A stretch of 49,189 bases of DNA from JBFHQE01 sp041592335 (GTDB lineage: Bacteria > Pseudomonadota > Gammaproteobacteria > Thiohalobacterales > Thiohalobacteraceae), in the NCBI GenBank assembly GCA_041592335.1, contig JBFHQE010000018.1, forward strand, positions 1-49,189, written 5' to 3'. The notes below the pieces were generated by a model. That model made no database searches and was not told the origin of the DNA. It was given only the letters and a program-made list of their open reading frames with translations. Each line of letters starts with the position of its first letter. Within the stretch, counting starts at the first letter, position 1. Below are positions 7,516 to 16,449 of the stretch, in pieces. Both the position numbers and the translations under genes were made by a program.

Positions 7516-9348
7516 ATGGAAGAAAAGGTCGGTGAACTCTGGCATAAGTTTATCACTCGCGCTGCCCGGCGCAGTTACCCGGAGGCGGCGGTAACGCTTG
7601 CCCAGGTACAGCATACCGCGGGCATTCTGTTTCGTGCCTGCGGTGGCGATGCGGGACTGCGTATCGAAACGGCGAATCCACTGGCGCATAAGTCGCGCCG
7701 CCGCTGGTTGCAACGCATTGCCGGCACTGACACGCATGTTGAACTGGCGTCATACGATTCTCAGGCGCTGCGTCTGCCATCATCAATCGATCTGTTTGCC
7801 GATGGCAGTCTTAACCGTGATCTGTATTTATGGCTGGCTGCCCTGGCGGCGCAACAGGTGCCGGAGCAATTAGACTGGTTTAAAGCTGTCCAGCAGCGTG
7901 TGCGCATGGTGCTGGAGCAGTATCCCGGAATGCGTGCTCGATATGAACGCCTGGTAAATGCCTATATACCGACCCGTATCCAGCCGGATAACTTACCCCC
8001 CGATGAGGCGCGCCAGGAGCAGGCACTGCAGAATGCATTGCGTTATCCCGGACTGGTAGCGGAATTGCCGAGCTGTCGGCGTCCACCACAGCCGGTTCAT
8101 CTCTGGCTGGTTTCCACGCCTGACACTGTGGCCGATAGCACGGCGGACAGTCAGCAGCAGGACGATGCCGAGCAGGGGCATTCCAGTAATAGTGAAGATG
8201 ATTCCCGGCGACGGCGCGCAGAACGAGTGGAGTCGCCCGAAAAAGACCGTGGATTGTTGGCGCTGCGTTTTGAATCCATTTTCGGCTGGGCGGAATACCT
8301 CAAGGTCGACCGTGGTACTGAGGAAAACGAAGACATGGACGAGGCGCAACGCGAGGCCGACGATATGGATGTGCTGAGCGTGGCGCGCGATCAGCAATCC
8401 ATTGCCCATCGCATCCGGTTTGACCTCGATCTACCGGCCAGCGCCTGCGACGATTTGCCTCTGGGTGAAGGGATAAGGCTGCCTGAATGGGATTGTCGTA
8501 AACAGCGATTGATCGACGATGCCTGTATTGCCAAACCACTGATCAGCGCGGCGGCCGAATCCATCAAGCTCCCGTCGCACCTCAAGGTCATGTCCCGCAA
8601 GGTGCGTGATCAATTCCAGTCATTGCTGCCAAATCGTGTCTGGATGCGTAATCAGCCACAGGGCAGTGAACTCGACCTGGATAGTTACCTGCAGGATATT
8701 GCCGACTGGCGGGCGGGTCATATGCCGGCACAACAGCTATGGTATCGCGACCTGCTGGCGCGCGAGCGAGACCTGGCCTGCCTGTTGCTCGCCGATTTAT
8801 CGCTGTCAACCGATAGCTGGATCAATGACGAGGCACGCGTCATCGATGTCATTCGCGACAGTCTGTATCTGTTTGCCGATGCCCTGTCCGTCACCCAGGA
8901 CAGGTTTGCCATGTGGGGCTTCTCATCGCGGAAGAGGGCGGATATTCGCATGCACAAGATCAAGGGGTTCGATGAACCGCACGGCATGACTGTCAACGGA
9001 CGCATTGCGGCCATCAAGCCCGGATTTTATACCCGCATGGGAGCGGCAATACGATTTGCCGCGCGCGAGTTCGAATCGGTGGCGGCGGCCCGACGCCTGC
9101 TGTTGATCATAACCGATGGCAAACCGAACGATCTCGATCAGTATGAAGGCCGTTATGGCTTGGAAGATACCCGCATGGCGATTGCCGAGGCACGACAACA
9201 GGGGCTCTACCCATTCTGCGTCACGATTGATGAGAAAGCACAGGACTATCTTCCCTACCTGTTCGGCTCCAACGGTTATGTACTTATTCGTAAACCGGCG
9301 GACCTGCCGGGTAAATTGCCGTTACTGTACGCGCAACTATCAAGCTGA
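7516..9348 (+). CDS. norD: NorD, von Willebrand factor A domain protein for NO reductase maturation
   Basis: A 610-residue NorD. The C-terminal third is a vWA domain with the MIDAS sequence DLSLSTDS and the later ITDGKPND strand. The middle is acidic and low in complexity (about residues 200-280), as usual in this family. NorD works with the NorQ ATPase as a chaperone pair for NorCB, recognising the target through its MIDAS metal site. The start ATG lies two bases after the polyferredoxin stop, completing the norCBQ-orf-orf-norD operon. No frameshift or missing motif is seen. Confidence 0.93.
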   Translation: MEEKVGELWHKFITRAARRSYPEAAVTLAQVQHTAGILFRACGGDAGLRIETANPLAHKSRRRWLQRIAGTDTHVELASYDSQALRLPSSIDLFADGSLNRDLYLWLAALAAQQVPEQLDWFKAVQQRVRMVLEQYPGMRARYERLVNAYIPTRIQPDNLPPDEARQEQALQNALRYPGLVAELPSCRRPPQPVHLWLVSTPDTVADSTADSQQQDDAEQGHSSNSEDDSRRRRAERVESPEKDRGLLALRFESIFGWAEYLKVDRGTEENEDMDEAQREADDMDVLSVARDQQSIAHRIRFDLDLPASACDDLPLGEGIRLPEWDCRKQRLIDDACIAKPLISAAAESIKLPSHLKVMSRKVRDQFQSLLPNRVWMRNQPQGSELDLDSYLQDIADWRAGHMPAQQLWYRDLLARERDLACLLLADLSLSTDSWINDEARVIDVIRDSLYLFADALSVTQDRFAMWGFSSRKRADIRMHKIKGFDEPHGMTVNGRIAAIKPGFYTRMGAAIRFAAREFESVAAARRLLLIITDGKPNDLDQYEGRYGLEDTRMAIAEARQQGLYPFCVTIDEKAQDYLPYLFGSNGYVLIRKPADLPGKLPLLYAQLSS

Positions 9349-9357
9349 GTATCGTGG

Positions 9358-10095
9358 ATGGATGCTATGTCGCAGCGCTGTAAACAACTCGGTTCCTGTC
9401 CCTTTCATCGCAAGTCCAACGGACTGGTGGATCTTATCTGCCCGTTCAGCGCAAGCTGCCGGAATGCTGAGTTCGAGCAGTATGTCGAAACCCGAACCAT
9501 TGCCAATGGTGAGCCTTTATTCAGGGCGGGAGATAAATTCAAAGGCATTTATATACTGCAGGCCGGAACATTCAAGCAGATCCTGGAGTCGTGCGCGGAA
9601 AGCCAGATAGTCGATTTCCGCTATCCTGGCGACGTGTTGGGGATTTCGGCATTCTGTCGCGGGCGATATCCCTACACTGCCCAGGCACTTGAACAAAGCC
9701 ATGTGTGTTATATCAACACCCCTTCGTTGGAGGTTATGCTGCCTCACCGGGAAATCATCGCGGCAATCAGCCAGCGTCTTCGCCACGTGCAGCTGGCATC
9801 GGTGATGCTGCGTCAACAGAATGCGGAACAACGCGTTATACATTTCATCTTCGATGTCGCCCTGTCACTTGGGTTTAACCTGAAACACAAGATTCGATTG
9901 CGGCTGCCCATGTCGCGCAAGGATATTGCCAATTACCTGGGGCTGGTGGTTGAAACGGTATCACGCGTGTTGCAGCGGTTGCAGACCGAGGGCCTGATCA
10001 CGGCGCACGGCAGGACCCTTGAGCTACTGGATAGTCAGCAGTTGATGCGGCGGCTGTTATTCAAGCCGGAACCCTGGCTGTTTCCACTTGAATGA
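9358..10095 (+). CDS. Crp/Fnr-family transcription regulator (FNR/DNR type)
   Basis: A 245-residue regulator with an N-terminal cysteine-containing segment, a cyclic-nucleotide-like beta barrel (about 40-150) and a C-terminal winged helix. The recognition helix reads VETVSR, with the E, S and R that in FNR contact the TTGAT half-site, matching the boxes in this window. Cysteines occur at 8, 14, 28, 34, 79, 100 and 117. C28, C34 and C117 align with E. coli FNR C23, C29 and C122, but the position of C20 is aspartate (D25), so any 4Fe-4S cluster would need another ligand such as C14. It could sense O2 through a cluster or NO through heme as DNR does. Located between nor and nir, it is a good candidate regulator of both. 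Confidence 0.85.
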   Translation: MDAMSQRCKQLGSCPFHRKSNGLVDLICPFSASCRNAEFEQYVETRTIANGEPLFRAGDKFKGIYILQAGTFKQILESCAESQIVDFRYPGDVLGISAFCRGRYPYTAQALEQSHVCYINTPSLEVMLPHREIIAAISQRLRHVQLASVMLRQQNAEQRVIHFIFDVALSLGFNLKHKIRLRLPMSRKDIANYLGLVVETVSRVLQRLQTEGLITAHGRTLELLDSQQLMRRLLFKPEPWLFPLE

Positions 10096-10285
10096 TGCGC
10101 GGCTGTTTCTGCAATGCACATCATTCCCCGTATTACATAAGAAGAAAGCATCGGCTGAACAGGCATTGGCAGAGATTCCCGTGGTCAGGCGGTCATAATA
10201 TTAGTAATCGCTTATGTATTTTTAGGAGGCTTGTTCTATTTAAAAATTGCGCCATGTCAATTACTCATGCGCTGGATAAGGTAGA

Positions 10286-10299
10286 TTGATTTTTATCAA
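10286..10299 (+). promoter_or_regulatory. FNR/DNR-type operator upstream of nirS, perfect match
   Basis: TTGAT-TTTT-ATCAA, a perfect consensus match, 73 bases before the nirS start codon. The rest of the interval 10096-10372 has no gene that I can support. The position suits activation of nirS, and probably of the nir genes behind it, under low oxygen or by NO. Confidence 0.88.
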
Positions 10300-10372
10300 G
10301 GATGAATAACACCAAGCTCTTTACAACAATAACTGAAAATAAATTTACCCCAGTCGGACAGGAGAGACGACC

Positions 10373-12106
10373 ATGAATAGACCGTTCATTTATTCCCTTA
10401 GTAAGCTGGCTGCCCTGGTGGCGTTAGCCTTGGCCGCCAACCCGGTCTCGGCTGCCAGTGGTGAACACCCCGGGACACCCGAAGAAGAGTTGCGTTACAA
10501 AGGGGCGCCTACAGTTATTGATCCTTCATCGGCGAAGGAAACCCTGACGCCTTCGGCACCAGCTATCTCGGAAGCAGAATTCGCCAGAGCCAAGCAGATT
10601 TATTTCGAACGCTGTGCCGGATGCCACGGCGTATTACGCAAGGGCGCAACCGGCAAGCCGTTGACCCCGGACATTACCTTGTCGAAAGGCACCATGTACC
10701 TGGAAACTTTTATCAATTATGGATCGCCCGCGGGTATGCCGAACTGGGGAACATCCGGCGATCTGAGCGCCGATGAAGTTAATCTCATGGCGAGATTTCT
10801 TCAGCACGAGCCACCGATGCCGCCGGAATACAGCCTGGCCGATATGAAGGCCAGTTGGAAGGTAGTGGTACCACCGGAAAAACGACCCAAGAAACAGATG
10901 AACAATATCAATCTGGAAAACCTGTTCTCGGTCACATTGCGAGATGCCGGTGAGATTGCGCTGATTGATGGGGATTCCAAAGAGATCGTTCGTGTCATTA
11001 AAACAGGCTATGCGGTACATATCTCGCGATTGTCCGCCTCGGGCCGTTACCTGTTTGTTATTGGCCGTGACGCCAAGATCAACCTGATCGACCTGTGGAT
11101 GAAGAACCCGGATACCGTGGCCGAGATCAAGGTCGGTATGGAAGCGCGTTCCGTTGAAACCTCCAAATACAAGGGATGGGAAGACAAGTATGCGATTGCC
11201 GGTACCTACTGGCCACCGCAGTTCGTAATCATGGATGGCGATACCCTGGAGCCGAAGAAAATCGTTGCTACGCGCGGCATGACGGTGGATACCCAGGAAT
11301 ACCATCCAGAACCCCGTGTTGCCGCCATCGTGGCATCACATGCCCATCCCGAGTTCATAATCAATGTGAAGGAAACTGGCTCGATCCTGTTGGCGAACTA
11401 CGAAGACCTGAATGCCATGAAGATTACCAGCATCGATGCTGCGCGCTTCCTGCATGACGGTGGCTGGGACTCCAGCATGCGTTACTTCATGTCTGCCGCG
11501 AATCAGTCCAACAAGATCGCGGTGGTCGATTCCAAGGAGCGTGAACTGGAAGCCCTGATCGAGGTTGGCAAGATCCCGCATCCGGGACGCGGTGCAAACT
11601 TCGTGCATCCGAAATACGGTCCGGTATGGGCGACCAGTCACCTGGGTGACGAAACCATTGCCCTGATCGGTACCGACCCCGATAAGCATCCGAAAAATGC
11701 CTGGAAGATGGTTGACTCCATCAAGGGGCAGGGCGGTGGTTCCCTCTTTATCAAGACCCATCCGAAATCGACCAACCTGTATGTCGATACAGCACTGAAC
11801 CCAAGCGAAGCCATCAGCCAGTCGGTCGCGGTATTCGACATCAATAACCTCGACGCAGGCTTCAAGGTGTTACCGATTGCTGAATGGGCAAACCTGGGTG
11901 ATGGGCCCAAGCGTGTCGTGCAGCCGGAATACAACAAGGCGGGTGATGAAGTCTGGTTCTCTGTCTGGAATGGCAAGACCGAAAAATCCGCTATTGTTGT
12001 TGTTGACGACAAGACACGTAAGCTGAAAAAGGTCATCGACGATGAACGCCTGGTGACGCCAACCGGCAAGTTCAACGTGTATAACACCATGCACGACGTG
12101 TATTAA
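10373..12106 (+). CDS. nirS: Cytochrome cd1 nitrite reductase (NirS)
   Basis: Periplasmic enzyme reducing nitrite to NO. The 577-residue precursor has a Sec signal peptide (about residues 1-27, ending VSAAS), a cytochrome c domain with CAGCH at 81-85, and an eight-bladed propeller binding heme d1. Visible d1-site landmarks are the proximal histidine in YAVHISRLSASGRY and the two distal histidines expected in SHAHPEF and GRGANFVHPKYG. The C-terminal GKFNVYNT motif is shared with NirN. SD GGAGAG precedes the ATG. It is followed by a REP doublet and then by the heme d1 genes. Confidence 0.97.
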   Translation: MNRPFIYSLSKLAALVALALAANPVSAASGEHPGTPEEELRYKGAPTVIDPSSAKETLTPSAPAISEAEFARAKQIYFERCAGCHGVLRKGATGKPLTPDITLSKGTMYLETFINYGSPAGMPNWGTSGDLSADEVNLMARFLQHEPPMPPEYSLADMKASWKVVVPPEKRPKKQMNNINLENLFSVTLRDAGEIALIDGDSKEIVRVIKTGYAVHISRLSASGRYLFVIGRDAKINLIDLWMKNPDTVAEIKVGMEARSVETSKYKGWEDKYAIAGTYWPPQFVIMDGDTLEPKKIVATRGMTVDTQEYHPEPRVAAIVASHAHPEFIINVKETGSILLANYEDLNAMKITSIDAARFLHDGGWDSSMRYFMSAANQSNKIAVVDSKERELEALIEVGKIPHPGRGANFVHPKYGPVWATSHLGDETIALIGTDPDKHPKNAWKMVDSIKGQGGGSLFIKTHPKSTNLYVDTALNPSEAISQSVAVFDINNLDAGFKVLPIAEWANLGDGPKRVVQPEYNKAGDEVWFSVWNGKTEKSAIVVVDDKTRKLKKVIDDERLVTPTGKFNVYNTMHDVY

Positions 12107-12116
12107 TGGCCTCCCT

Positions 12117-12184
12117 GTAGGAGCGGCCTTTGGCCGCGAATGAGCAAATCCATCTTTGTTCGCGGGCGAGCCCGCTCCTGCAAA
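12117..12184. repeat. REP doublet (REPIN-like) between nirS and nirE
   Basis: Two oppositely oriented REP-like units, GTAGGAGCGGCC-TTT-GGCCGCGAA and TTCGCGGGC-GAG-CCCGCTCCTGC, flank a short spacer. The GTAGGAGCGG head with an inner GC-rich palindrome is the form of the extragenic palindromic elements spread by REP-associated tyrosine transposases in Pseudomonas and relatives. As RNA the doublet would fold into a large hairpin that could protect nirS mRNA or limit read-through. No transposase of this type is in the window. Confidence 0.85.
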
Positions 12185-12206
12185 TGGCTTAACGATTGGG
12201 GTGCTT

Positions 12207-12998
12207 ATGGATAAACGGTCATGTGTGTATCTGGTAGGAGCTGGTCCGGGCGATCCTGACCTGCTGACAGTGAAGGCTTACCGCTTGTTGCAGCAGGCCG
12301 ACGTTGTCGTTTATGACCGGCTGGTCTCCGACGAGATCATGGCTTTAATTCCGGCTGGCGCCAGCAGGATTTACGTGGGCAAGGCCGCTGGCCATCATGC
12401 GCTGCAGCAAGGAGAGACCAATGCCTTGCTGGTAAAGCTGGCGCGTCCAGGGCGGGTGGTAGTCAGGTTAAAAGGCGGTGATCCCTTTGTTTTCGGTCGT
12501 GGCAGCGAGGAAGCATTGTACCTGCTGCAACACGGCATTGAATTTCAGGTAGTCCCCGGAATCACATCCGCCAGTGCCGGTAGTGCCTATGCCGGTATCC
12601 CGCTTACGCATCGTGGCATGGCGCGCAGTGTGCGTTTCATCACCGGCCATTGTCGCGCCGATGAACCCTTGCAACTGGACTGGCGGGGGCTGGCCGATCC
12701 GCAAACCACGCTGGTTGTCTACATGGGGCTGGCGAACATTAAACAGATTCAAACTGAACTCATGGCAGCCGGCATGTCGGCGACAACACCGGCTGCTTTT
12801 GTGGAGCAGGCGACCACGGCCAATCAACGGCGTGTCTGCTGTACCCTGGCGACATTGACGCAAACACGACAGAAAGCCGAGGTAGAAGCACCCGCGTTAA
12901 TCATTATTGGCCAGGTTGTAAGCCTCGCGGATCAGCTTGACTGGTTTAATCCCGTGGCGAAAGAGGAGCAGCTGCCTCATGTGCAGATGGTGGATTAA
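12207..12998 (+). CDS. nirE: Uroporphyrinogen-III C-methyltransferase (NirE/CobA type)
   Basis: SAM-dependent methylation of uroporphyrinogen III at C2 and C7 gives precorrin-2, the entry to siroheme and heme d1. The 263-residue product shows the SUMT landmarks VYLVGAGPGDPDLLTVKA, VVYDRLVS, VRLKGGDPFVFGRG and VPGITSASAGSAYAGIPLTHR. The frame is open further upstream, but the ATG at 12207 starts the conserved GAGPGD domain after a few residues. It has no CysG oxidase/chelatase part, so those steps must come from elsewhere. It sits at the head of the heme d1 genes, hence nirE rather than general cobA. Confidence 0.92.
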   Translation: MDKRSCVYLVGAGPGDPDLLTVKAYRLLQQADVVVYDRLVSDEIMALIPAGASRIYVGKAAGHHALQQGETNALLVKLARPGRVVVRLKGGDPFVFGRGSEEALYLLQHGIEFQVVPGITSASAGSAYAGIPLTHRGMARSVRFITGHCRADEPLQLDWRGLADPQTTLVVYMGLANIKQIQTELMAAGMSATTPAAFVEQATTANQRRVCCTLATLTQTRQKAEVEAPALIIIGQVVSLADQLDWFNPVAKEEQLPHVQMVD

Positions 12999-13311
12999 TG
13001 TTCTGCTGATGGCGTTCCTCGTGATGTTTCCGTTCAGTATATATGCGGAAATCGATACAGCGCGTCAGAATGAATTGATCTACCTGCTTAAACAGGACTG
13101 TGGTTCCTGCCATGGCATGACCCTGAAAGGCGGGCTGGGCCCGGCATTACTCCCACAATCGCTCCAAGACAAGCCGGATGCCTTATTGGTGGATACCGTG
13201 TTGCTGGGACGAGCAGGAACTGCCATGCCACCCTGGTCAAACCAGCTTACCCGGGAAGACGTGGAATGGTTGATAGAGCAACTGCGCGCGGGGATAAGCG
13301 ATGAAGACTAA
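12979..13311 (+). CDS. nirC: NirC, periplasmic c-type cytochrome (c55X type)
   Basis: A 110-residue monoheme cytochrome with a signal peptide (about 1-23, MCRWWINVLL onward, ending IYAE) and CGSCH at 41-45 followed by LKGGLGPALLP. NirC homologues donate electrons to NirS or take part in heme d1 maturation with NirF and NirN. The ATG at 12979 is chosen because GAGGAG precedes it and it gives a clean signal peptide. It overlaps the end of nirE by 20 bases and the start of nirF by 11. Confidence 0.9.
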   Translation: MCRWWINVLLMAFLVMFPFSIYAEIDTARQNELIYLLKQDCGSCHGMTLKGGLGPALLPQSLQDKPDALLVDTVLLGRAGTAMPPWSNQLTREDVEWLIEQLRAGISDED

Positions 13312-14485
13312 AGTCTTATCCATTCTGTTGACGAGCCTGTTGTTGCTGATCAGCGCCTGCGCCAGTTCGCCGACCTTGCGTGGCAGTGGTGATCTCGGTG
13401 TCATTATCGAACGTGCCAGCGGTAGCCTGCTTGTGGTGGAAACAACTCACCGTACAACGTTGGCGCGTATTGAAGGTCTGGGCGATTTATCTCATGCCTC
13501 CATCGTGTTCTCCCGCGACGCACGCTTTGCCTATGTGTTCGGTCGCGATGGCGGCCTTACAAAAGTCGACCTGCTAGCGCAAAAAATCAGTAAACGCATT
13601 ATTCAATCCGGCAACAGTATCGGTGGTGCCATCTCGCAGGATGGCCGATTGGTCGCGGTGTCCAATTACGAACCCGGCGGTGTGCGGATATTCGATGCCG
13701 ACACCCTGGAGCTGATTGCGGATATTCCCGCGATATCGCCTGGGCAGAGTGATCCGTCCAAGGTGGTTGGCCTGGTGGATGCTCCTGGCCAGCGTTTTGT
13801 CTTTAGCCTGTTCGATCATGGCAGTATCTGGCTCGCGGATTTGTCGGACAGCAATAATCCCGTCATTGAGCGATACGATGCTGTCGGGCGTCAGCCTTAC
13901 GATGCGCTGATCACAGCCAATGGCCGATACTACATGGCGGGTTTGTTCGGTGAGGAGGGCCTGGCGCAACTCGATTTATGGCATCCGGAGCAGGGCGTGC
14001 AGCGAGTGTTGCCGGACTACGGCAAGGGTGAACAGAAACTACCGGTGTACAAGATGCCGCACCTGGAAGGCTGGGCCATGACCGATGATTATGCCTTTAT
14101 TCCGGCGGTTGGCCATCATGAAGTGCTGGTGATCGATCGAAATAACTGGCAACTGGTGAAGCGTATTCCCGTGCATGGTCAACCGGTATTCGTTATGGCC
14201 CGGCCGGATGGACGCCAGGTGTGGGTGAATTTTGCCCATCCGCTGAATGATAGGGTACAGGTGATCGATGCGGATTCGCTGGCGTTAGTCAAAACCCTGG
14301 AACCCGGCAAGGCGGTGCTGCACATGGAGTTTACGCCACGTGGCGAGCAGGTCTGGGTCTCGGTACGGGACGAGGATCGGATAGACGTGTATGCCACGGA
14401 GGATTTTAGCCTGGTGCAACAACTGCCGGCACAGAAGCCCAGCGGAATATTCTTTACCAGCCGCGCCCACCGGATTGGACTTTAG
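13301..14485 (+). CDS. nirF: NirF, heme d1 biosynthesis protein (lipoprotein)
   Basis: A 394-residue beta-propeller protein related to the d1 domain of NirS. The N-terminus is a lipoprotein signal with lipobox ISAC and the modified cysteine at residue 20, so it is probably anchored on the periplasmic face. NirF acts late in heme d1 synthesis and binds precursors of the cofactor. Propeller repeats of the type GRYYMAGLFGEEGLAQLDLW run through the chain. It overlaps nirC by 11 bases and nirD follows after two bases. Confidence 0.93.
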   Translation: MKTKVLSILLTSLLLLISACASSPTLRGSGDLGVIIERASGSLLVVETTHRTTLARIEGLGDLSHASIVFSRDARFAYVFGRDGGLTKVDLLAQKISKRIIQSGNSIGGAISQDGRLVAVSNYEPGGVRIFDADTLELIADIPAISPGQSDPSKVVGLVDAPGQRFVFSLFDHGSIWLADLSDSNNPVIERYDAVGRQPYDALITANGRYYMAGLFGEEGLAQLDLWHPEQGVQRVLPDYGKGEQKLPVYKMPHLEGWAMTDDYAFIPAVGHHEVLVIDRNNWQLVKRIPVHGQPVFVMARPDGRQVWVNFAHPLNDRVQVIDADSLALVKTLEPGKAVLHMEFTPRGEQVWVSVRDEDRIDVYATEDFSLVQQLPAQKPSGIFFTSRAHRIGL

Positions 14486-14487
14486 TT

Positions 14488-14952
14488 ATGGTTGCTCAAC
14501 ACTACAGCCCCGTTGAACAGCAGCTGCTGAATGACTTTCAGCATGATATGCCGCTGACCGCAACACCCTACGCGGACATGGCGAAGCGACTGGGCGTAAG
14601 CGAAGCAGAAGTGCTGGCTATGTTGCAGTCGTTCAGGGATGAGGGTGTTATCAGCCGCATCGGACCGGTGCTGGCCACTCACCGCGTCGGCGCCAGTACG
14701 CTGGTCGCCATGGCAGTGCCAGAGGTTGAGCTGGAAAGTATCGCGGATATCGTGACCGCGCATCCCGCCGTCAATCACAACTACGAACGCGAACATCGTT
14801 TTAATTTATGGTTTGTCGCCACGGCACCCAATGAATCGCGGCTGGCGGCCTGTATCACCGAACTGGAACAGGCGACCGGTTATCGTGCCATGGTGCTGCC
14901 CATGCTGGAAAACTATCACATCGACCTGGGGTTTGACCTGCAATGGAAATGA
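14488..14952 (+). CDS. nirD: NirD, siroheme decarboxylase subunit (Lrp/AsnC-like fold)
   Basis: A 154-residue protein with an N-terminal winged-helix segment and an AsnC-type alpha/beta domain. NirD, NirL, NirG and NirH together decarboxylate siroheme to didecarboxysiroheme on the way to heme d1. The motif NHNYEREHRFNLWFV is the conserved His-rich site of the D/G-type subunits. The Lrp-like look is structural and does not imply a transcription regulator. The assignment to nirD rather than nirG rests on its being first of the four, as in Pseudomonas. Confidence 0.9.
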   Translation: MVAQHYSPVEQQLLNDFQHDMPLTATPYADMAKRLGVSEAEVLAMLQSFRDEGVISRIGPVLATHRVGASTLVAMAVPEVELESIADIVTAHPAVNHNYEREHRFNLWFVATAPNESRLAACITELEQATGYRAMVLPMLENYHIDLGFDLQWK

Positions 14953-15485
14953 CGCTGAAGCAAAAGCTGGTTAACCGTGAGGGTGTCGACGCAATCGATC
15001 GTGACCTCCTGGCCATTATCCAGGAAGGATTGCCGCTGGTATCACACCCTTTTGCCGAGATCGGCAGGCAACTGTCGCTCTCGGAAGAAGAGGTCATTGT
15101 GCGTATCACGGCATTACGCGAGCAGGGTGTGATAAAGCGCATGGGCGTGGTTGTCAGGCATCGTCAACTGGGTTATCGCGCCAATGCCATGGTGGTATGG
15201 AACGTGCCGGATCATCGGGTCGATGAGCTTGGCAAGCGGTTTGCGGACTCACACCTTGTCACACTCTGTTATCAGCGTCCACGACGCGGTCCGGAATGGC
15301 CCTATAACCTGTTCTGCATGATTCATGGCAAGGATCGCACTGCGGTAATGGATATTGTCGAGCGGTTAGCGGAAAGCACCCATGCGGAACTTCTGCCGCG
15401 CCAGGTGCTATTCAGCAAACGCTGTTTTAAACAACGCGGTGCCAATTACCGTGAACAGCCAGGGGCTCATCATGGACAGTCTTGA
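14943..15485 (+). CDS. nirL: NirL, siroheme decarboxylase subunit
   Basis: A 180-residue AsnC-like subunit of the L/H type, with the site VTLCYQRPRRGPEWPYNLFCM near its middle. It overlaps the end of nirD by 10 bases and the start of nirG by 14, so the four subunits are translationally coupled. It is slightly longer than NirD and NirG, as expected for L/H subunits. Confidence 0.88.
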   Translation: MEMTLKQKLVNREGVDAIDRDLLAIIQEGLPLVSHPFAEIGRQLSLSEEEVIVRITALREQGVIKRMGVVVRHRQLGYRANAMVVWNVPDHRVDELGKRFADSHLVTLCYQRPRRGPEWPYNLFCMIHGKDRTAVMDIVERLAESTHAELLPRQVLFSKRCFKQRGANYREQPGAHHGQS

Positions 15486-15915
15486 TCGCGCCATCATCAA
15501 CCGCCTTCAGGATGGGCTGCCGGTCTGTGAGTATCCCTATCTGGCCGTTGCCCGGGAACTGGATACCGATGAAGTCACCTTGCTCGATCGACTCGAACAT
15601 TTGCTGGATAGCGGCATGTTGTCGCGTTTTGGCCCCATGATTCATGCCGAGGTGATGGGTGGTGGGCTGACGCTGGCTGCGCTGGAAGTGCCGGAGGAAC
15701 GTTTCGAGCTAGTGAATGATATTGTTAATGCCATGCCCGAGGTAGCGCATAATTATCAACGCAATCATCGTTTGAATATGTGGTTTGTAATCGCAACCGA
15801 ACGCCCCGAACAGGTACAGGATGTGATTAACCGGATTGAATCTGAGACCGGCCTGGTCGTGTATAACTTTCCCAAGGAAGATGAGTTCTACCTGAACCTG
15901 AGGTTTTCGGTATGA
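15472..15915 (+). CDS. nirG: NirG, siroheme decarboxylase subunit
   Basis: A 147-residue D/G-type subunit with HNYQRNHRLNMWFV. The reading frame is open for 30 codons upstream inside nirL, but the ATG at 15472 begins the conserved MDSLDRAIINRLQDG helix and gives the family length. The ATGA at its end is shared with nirH. Confidence 0.88.
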   Translation: MDSLDRAIINRLQDGLPVCEYPYLAVARELDTDEVTLLDRLEHLLDSGMLSRFGPMIHAEVMGGGLTLAALEVPEERFELVNDIVNAMPEVAHNYQRNHRLNMWFVIATERPEQVQDVINRIESETGLVVYNFPKEDEFYLNLRFSV

Positions 15916-16448
15916 ATTCAGCGGTGATCGATATGTCAACATACGGACCGGTCCTGGATGACGTGGATCGGCGGATTCTGCTGGCAACCCAGGCAGGTCT
16001 GCCACTGGTATCGCGCCCTTATCACGCCGTTGCCGAGATGGTCGGCATACCGTCGGCCGAGTTGATGCTGCGTTTGCGTAGATTATTGGCTGATGGTGTT
16101 ATTCGGCGCTTAGCCGCTGTTCCGAACCATTACAAACTGGGCTATCGCGCCAATGGCATGACCGTCTGGGATGTGGATGACGAGCAGATCAGTCGCCTTG
16201 GACAGCAAGTCGGCCAGTTGCCCTTTGTCAGTCATTGCTATCGTCGCCCACGGCATTTGCCCATCTGGCGTTTTAACCTGTTTGCCATGGTGCATGGTCA
16301 TGATCGTGATGATGTGCAGGAGCAGATACAAACCATCCAACGCTGTCTGGGCGAAGCCTGTCGTGATCATGACGTGCTGTATAGCACCCGTATCCTGAAA
16401 AAAACCGGCTTGCGAATGCAACCCCAGGCCAATCAGAAGGAAAGCTGA
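15912..16448 (+). CDS. nirH: NirH, siroheme decarboxylase subunit
   Basis: A 178-residue L/H-type subunit with SHCYRRPRHLPIWRFNLF. Start and preceding stop overlap in ATGA; an internal ATG at 15933 (MSTYGP) is an alternative start. With nirD, nirL and nirG it completes the separate four-gene form of the siroheme decarboxylase, unlike the fused genes of some denitrifiers. Confidence 0.88.
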   Translation: MNSAVIDMSTYGPVLDDVDRRILLATQAGLPLVSRPYHAVAEMVGIPSAELMLRLRRLLADGVIRRLAAVPNHYKLGYRANGMTVWDVDDEQISRLGQQVGQLPFVSHCYRRPRHLPIWRFNLFAMVHGHDRDDVQEQIQTIQRCLGEACRDHDVLYSTRILKKTGLRMQPQANQKES

Positions 16449-16449
16449 C

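Noticed and set aside
14488..16448. Four Lrp/AsnC-type transcription regulators in a row
   Set aside because: They sit inside the heme d1 operon in the nirDLGH order and carry the family's His/Arg active-site motifs; they are siroheme decarboxylase subunits.
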